A DNA stretch of 64,000 nt from CAYFZR01 sp046760505 [NCBI: Candidatus Hydrothermarchaeota archaeon]. GTDB taxonomy: Archaea; CAYFZR01. The stretch is from positions 1-64,000 of the forward strand of contig JBHIEG010000005.1 of NCBI GenBank assembly GCA_046760505.1, given 5' to 3'. Every line of letters begins with the position of its first letter. The stretch's first letter is position 1. Of this stretch, positions 60,872 to 64,000 are shown one piece after another. The notes below the pieces were generated by a model. That model was given only the letters and a program-made list of their open reading frames with translations, was not told the origin of the DNA and did no database searches. The position numbers and the translations under genes were made by a program.

Positions 60872-62221
60872 TTACTCTATACTGTAATGGTATTCTCCGG
60901 TTAGGCACGCGATGCAGAGTTCATTCTCTGGAAGTCCTATGGAATTTATAAGACCCTCTATACTTAAATAACCAAGACTATCTGCGTTTAAAAGTTTTCT
61001 AATCTCTTCCACCGTCTTAAATGATGCGATGAGCTCTTCTTTGGTGGCTATGTCTATTCCAAAGAAGCACGGACCTTTTATTGGAGGACAACCAATCCTC
61101 ATATGGATTTCTTTTGCCCCAGCACTTCTAACCAGTTCGACTATTCTTTTTGACGTGGTCCCTCTTACGATGCTATCATCAAGCAATACTATCGACTTAC
61201 CTTTCAGCACTTTCTCCATGGGATTTAACTTAAGGTGTACCGCGTTTTCTCTGTGTTCTTGATAAGGCATGAGAAACGTTCTTCCAACGTATCTATTCTT
61301 TGTTAGTCCTAAGGCTAGTGGTATGCCAGATTCGTTTGAATATGCTATAGAAGCTGGAACTGCAGACTCTGGGACCGGTACTACCAAATCAGCATCTACA
61401 GGATGTTCTCTAGCGAGCGTTCTCCCTATTTTCTCCCTAACCTGATAAACCAGCCTGTTTTCTACTATAGAATCAGGCCTCGCAAAATAAACGAACTCAA
61501 ACATGCAGTGTCTATGTATCCTTGAGTCGCATATTTTATAACATTCGAAGCCATCTGATATGTAAACCAATTCCCCGGGAGATACATCTCTCTCATGGTT
61601 CGCGTTTAATATATCAAAGGCAACCGTTTCAGAAGCAGTCATGAAGGATGTTTTATTTCTACCCAAAGAAAGAGGTCTGAAACCTAAGGGGTCTCTAACG
61701 GATATAAGGTCTCCCTCAGATGTTAGTATGGTAAGGCAGTATGAGCCTTTAATGATTCGCATTATATCTTCAAATGCACTCTCAAAATCATTGCCTTTTA
61801 AAAGTAACAATGCGCCAATCGCCTCGCTGTCACTTGTAGTAGAAAGTTTTACACCATTGGACTTGAGGTATGACTTTATTTCTTCAAAGTTCATTACGTG
61901 ACCGTTGTGTCCTATAACGATGGAAAGGCTCTTTGATTCTAAGTAGAGGGGTTGTGCATTTTCCAATGCAGATACTCCAGCAGTAGAATATCTTACATGA
62001 CCAATACCAACGGTTCCCTTGAGAGTGCTCAAAAGTTCTCTGTTAAACACCTCACTCACAAGACCCATTCCCTTGTAGAGATATAAACTTCCGTCAAAGG
62101 TTGCTATTCCTGCTGATTCCTGACCTCTGTGTTGCAATACATGTAAAGCCTCGTATATGGAGTTAGATACTTCGGCACTTGAGTTTATACCGAATACGGC
62201 ACATTTTTCACCTAAAAACAT
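60872..62221 (-). CDS. purF: Amidophosphoribosyltransferase (glutamine PRPP amidotransferase)
   Basis: 449 residues. Cys7 in MFLGEKCAVFGI would be the N-terminal nucleophile after removal of a six-residue propeptide. N-terminal glutaminase: 'GHVRYSTAGVSALENAQPLY'; C-terminal PRPP-binding 'VLLDDSIVRGTTSKRIVELV'. Cysteines in 'RIGCPPIKGPCFFGID' and 'CIACLTGEYHY' match the 4Fe-4S ligands of the Bacillus subtilis type. First committed step of purine synthesis. Two nt separate it from purC upstream on the same strand (62224). Confidence 0.96.
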   Translation of the reverse strand: MFLGEKCAVFGINSSAEVSNSIYEALHVLQHRGQESAGIATFDGSLYLYKGMGLVSEVFNRELLSTLKGTVGIGHVRYSTAGVSALENAQPLYLESKSLSIVIGHNGHVMNFEEIKSYLKSNGVKLSTTSDSEAIGALLLLKGNDFESAFEDIMRIIKGSYCLTILTSEGDLISVRDPLGFRPLSLGRNKTSFMTASETVAFDILNANHERDVSPGELVYISDGFECYKICDSRIHRHCMFEFVYFARPDSIVENRLVYQVREKIGRTLAREHPVDADLVVPVPESAVPASIAYSNESGIPLALGLTKNRYVGRTFLMPYQEHRENAVHLKLNPMEKVLKGKSIVLLDDSIVRGTTSKRIVELVRSAGAKEIHMRIGCPPIKGPCFFGIDIATKEELIASFKTVEEIRKLLNADSLGYLSIEGLINSIGLPENELCIACLTGEYHYSIE

Positions 62222-62223
62222 CT

Positions 62224-62913
62224 TTATCCCATTATACGCGCGTAAATTTCTTTATAACCTTCTAATACATCATCTCTACCGAGTCTAAATCTATCCTTGT
62301 CCAATATCTCTTTTGTTTGAGAGTCCCATATCCTACAGGTATCCGGGCTTATCTCATCTCCGAGGATGATGTTTCCCTCTTCATCTTTTCCAAATTCTAG
62401 TTTAAAATCAACTAGAGTAAGACTCTTTTTGCTGAAGAAATCACTCAAAATTTCGTTTATTCTTATTGTAACCTTTTTTATGAAAGATATTTCTTCCCAA
62501 GTCAATATGCCCATAGAGACCAGATGATCCTCGTTTATCAAGGGATCACCGAGTTCATCATTTTTGTAGAAAAATTCTATGATCGGTGTATCCAATATCT
62601 GTCCTCTTTCAACAGGAATCCTTTTCAACAAACTACCCATCGCTATATTTCTGCAGACAACTTCTATGGGAAGCATCTCCAATCTCTTCGCTATAAAACA
62701 ATTTTTTCCATGTCTTTCTATAAAATGGGTTTTTATTTCCTTTGATTCCAATAATTGGAAAAGATACGCGGAGATATCTGCATTTAACTCCCCTTTTCCC
62801 GCTATTATATCGTGTTTCTGTCTGTTAAAAGCAGTGATATCATCTTTAAAACAGATCTTGATTAGTTGGGGGTCTTCGGTAAAAAAAATTTTTTTTGACT
62901 TCCCCTCATACAC
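62224..62913 (-). CDS. purC: SAICAR synthetase
   Basis: 229 residues from GTG 62913 with GGTGATGTGA upstream. 'YEGKSKKIFFTEDPQLIKIC', 'FKDDITAFNRQKHDIIAGKG', 'LEMLPIEVVCRNIAMGSLLK' and 'LVDFKLEFGKDEEGNIILGD' are the family blocks. It joins aspartate to CAIR in purine synthesis. Operon purC-purF; the divergent partner purM starts about 80 bp away, so the three purine genes share a control region. Confidence 0.95.
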   Translation of the reverse strand: MYEGKSKKIFFTEDPQLIKICFKDDITAFNRQKHDIIAGKGELNADISAYLFQLLESKEIKTHFIERHGKNCFIAKRLEMLPIEVVCRNIAMGSLLKRIPVERGQILDTPIIEFFYKNDELGDPLINEDHLVSMGILTWEEISFIKKVTIRINEILSDFFSKKSLTLVDFKLEFGKDEEGNIILGDEISPDTCRIWDSQTKEILDKDRFRLGRDDVLEGYKEIYARIMG

Positions 62914-62950
62914 TCACATCACCTTTTTACATATACGAAAAATTGATGTC

Positions 62951-62960
62951 CTATAAAAAG
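62951..62960 (+). promoter_or_regulatory. TATA-like box between purC and purM
   Basis: CTATAAAAAG is 35-44 nt upstream of ATG 62995 and would start the purM message near 62980. The 81-bp region 62914-62994 must also hold the purC promoter on the other strand. AAGGTG lies 7 nt before the purM start. Confidence 0.45.
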
Positions 62961-62994
62961 ATTTTTTTAGACAAACATTTAAAAAGGTGCATGA

Positions 62995-64000
62995 ATGATC
63001 AAGTATGCAGATGTAGGAGTGGATATAGAAGAAGAGGCTGAAGCGGTTTCTGCAATATCTAAATCGATAATAGAAACTTTTAAAAACAGAGAAGGTAAAA
63101 TTGGAAGAGTTTTAGAAGAATTCGGTCATTTTTCCGGTCTCCTGGATATGGGAGAATTTGCTCTCGCGATTACAACAGATGGAGTTGGTTCAAAGGTTCT
63201 CGTATCACAAGAAGCAGGTAAATTCGATACGGTAGGCATCGATCTCGTAGCGATGAACGTGAATGACATAATCTGCAATGGAGCAGAGCCCGTCGCGATG
63301 GTAAACTACATTGCCGTGCAAAAACCCAACCCGAGAATTATGTATGAAATAGGAAAGGGTCTTGAAAAGGGGGCTAGAGAGAGCGGTATAGCCATAGTAG
63401 GAGGAGAAACCGCTACTTTGCCCGAAATAATTAAGGGAAAAGATGGAAAGGGATTTGATCTGGCAGGAACCTGCATAGGAATAGTAAAAAAAGAAAACAT
63501 AATAACTGGAAAAGATATCAAAGAAGGAGACGTCGTTTTAGGAATAGAAAGCAGCGGTATCCATAGCAATGGACTTACTCTAGCAAGAAAAGTTTTCGAG
63601 GAAAAAGGTTTTGACTATAAAATTCCAAACGGTAAATCGGTAAAGGAAGAACTTCTGACTCCAACCAGAATATATGTCAAACCAGTTTTACAGATCTTAA
63701 AGGAACTAGATATTCATGGACTCGCACACATAACTGGTGGAGGTTTGCTAAAACTCAAAAGAATTGGAAAAATAGCTAAATTAGGTTTTATATTGGATAA
63801 TCTACCCGAACCCCAGCCCATATTTAAGGAAATACAAAGATTAGGTAATGTTTCCAATGTTGAGATGTACAAAACATTTAACATGGGAATAGGATTTTGC
63901 ATCGTATTAGACGAGGGAGAATCCCCAAGAGCCATAGAAATTATAGAAGGTTACGGATTTAAGGCAAAAATAATTGGTAAAGCAGTGAAAGAGGAAGGAT
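62995..64000 (+). CDS. purM: Phosphoribosylaminoimidazole synthetase (AIR synthetase), 3' end cut by window
   Basis: 335 codons visible, running off the right edge. 'IKYADVGVDIEEEAEAVSAI' and 'TTDGVGSKVLVSQEAGKFDT', 'VGIDLVAMNVNDIICNGAEP', 'AIVGGETATLPEIIKGKDG', 'GLAHITGGGLLKLKRIG' show PurM. Almost the whole protein is present. It converts FGAM to AIR, the step before those of PurE and PurC. Divergent to purC-purF, so regulation is probably shared. ATG 62995; the in-frame position is firm because of the AGGTG upstream. Confidence 0.94.
   Translation, partial: MIKYADVGVDIEEEAEAVSAISKSIIETFKNREGKIGRVLEEFGHFSGLLDMGEFALAITTDGVGSKVLVSQEAGKFDTVGIDLVAMNVNDIICNGAEPVAMVNYIAVQKPNPRIMYEIGKGLEKGARESGIAIVGGETATLPEIIKGKDGKGFDLAGTCIGIVKKENIITGKDIKEGDVVLGIESSGIHSNGLTLARKVFEEKGFDYKIPNGKSVKEELLTPTRIYVKPVLQILKELDIHGLAHITGGGLLKLKRIGKIAKLGFILDNLPEPQPIFKEIQRLGNVSNVEMYKTFNMGIGFCIVLDEGESPRAIEIIEGYGFKAKIIGKAVKEEG

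Overview
The window is an A+T-rich stretch of an archaeal chromosome with euryarchaeal-type information-processing operons. Evidence for an archaeon: exosome genes rrp4, rrp41 and rrp42, proteasome alpha subunit, SBDS, ribosomal proteins S3Ae, S15 (S13e type), L15e and L37Ae, RNA polymerase subunit P, RNase P proteins Rpp30 and Pop5, KEOPS proteins (stand-alone Bud32 and two Pcc1-like proteins), Pelota, ABCE1, an archaeal NFACT protein, diphthine synthase, Trm5, a geranylgeranyl-reductase-family enzyme and a class III pilin. Many genes start with TTG or GTG preceded by GGAGG or GGTGA at about 5-9 nt, so Shine-Dalgarno initiation is common; other genes look leaderless, with a TATA-like box just upstream. 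I cannot assign genus or order. I saw no rRNA, tRNA, CRISPR array or insertion sequence.

Layout. 1-1400: a decaying accessory patch with a partial HTH regulator, a frameshifted small membrane-protein gene overlapping it, a secreted-protein gene broken by two in-frame TGA codons, a bidirectional hairpin terminator and a Met-rich small protein. 1431-6414: a sugar-isomerase-like protein, a nucleotidyltransferase and a possibly degenerate partner, UbiA prenyltransferase, DphB and Trm5. 6411-14174: two membrane glycosyltransferases (PMT/ArnT-like and STT3-like) facing a type IV/Tad-like pilus operon (ATPase, two separate platform proteins, an unknown protein, a class III pilin). 14388-26911: signalling and regulation, with a KaiC-like ATPase and a zinc-ribbon/Lrp fusion regulator, SpoIIM-like protein, IlvE, a lipid-linked oligosaccharide flippase, a V4R-like protein, Pelota, DUF2226-like protein and radical SAM protein, TrpB2, and a compact DUF2226-like/Roadblock/tandem-V4R operon. 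26901-34886: NFACT, ABCE1, phosphoglycerate mutase, SerB, Bud32, RdgB. 34967-39478: S15, DHH/RecJ-like nuclease, Pcc1-like, SerRS and S3Ae. 39517-46687: BtpA, DUF92, GlmM-like, GlmU-like, YchF-like GTPase, SerA. 46697-56178: a long translation, RNase P, proteasome and exosome superoperon. 56147-64000: UPF0282, DRG GTPase, geranylgeranyl reductase, cation efflux, and divergent purF-purC and purM.

The most interesting points are the DUF2226-like/Roadblock/V4R signalling modules, with matching cysteine spacing in both V4R domains; the zinc-ribbon/Lrp regulator coupled to a KaiC-like ATPase, with repeated AAACCT motifs at the promoter; the Pcc1-like gene that reads 155 nt into the prefoldin gene in another frame; a cation-efflux gene that appears to start at CTG; and the broken genes at the left edge, one explained by a 5-bp tandem duplication.
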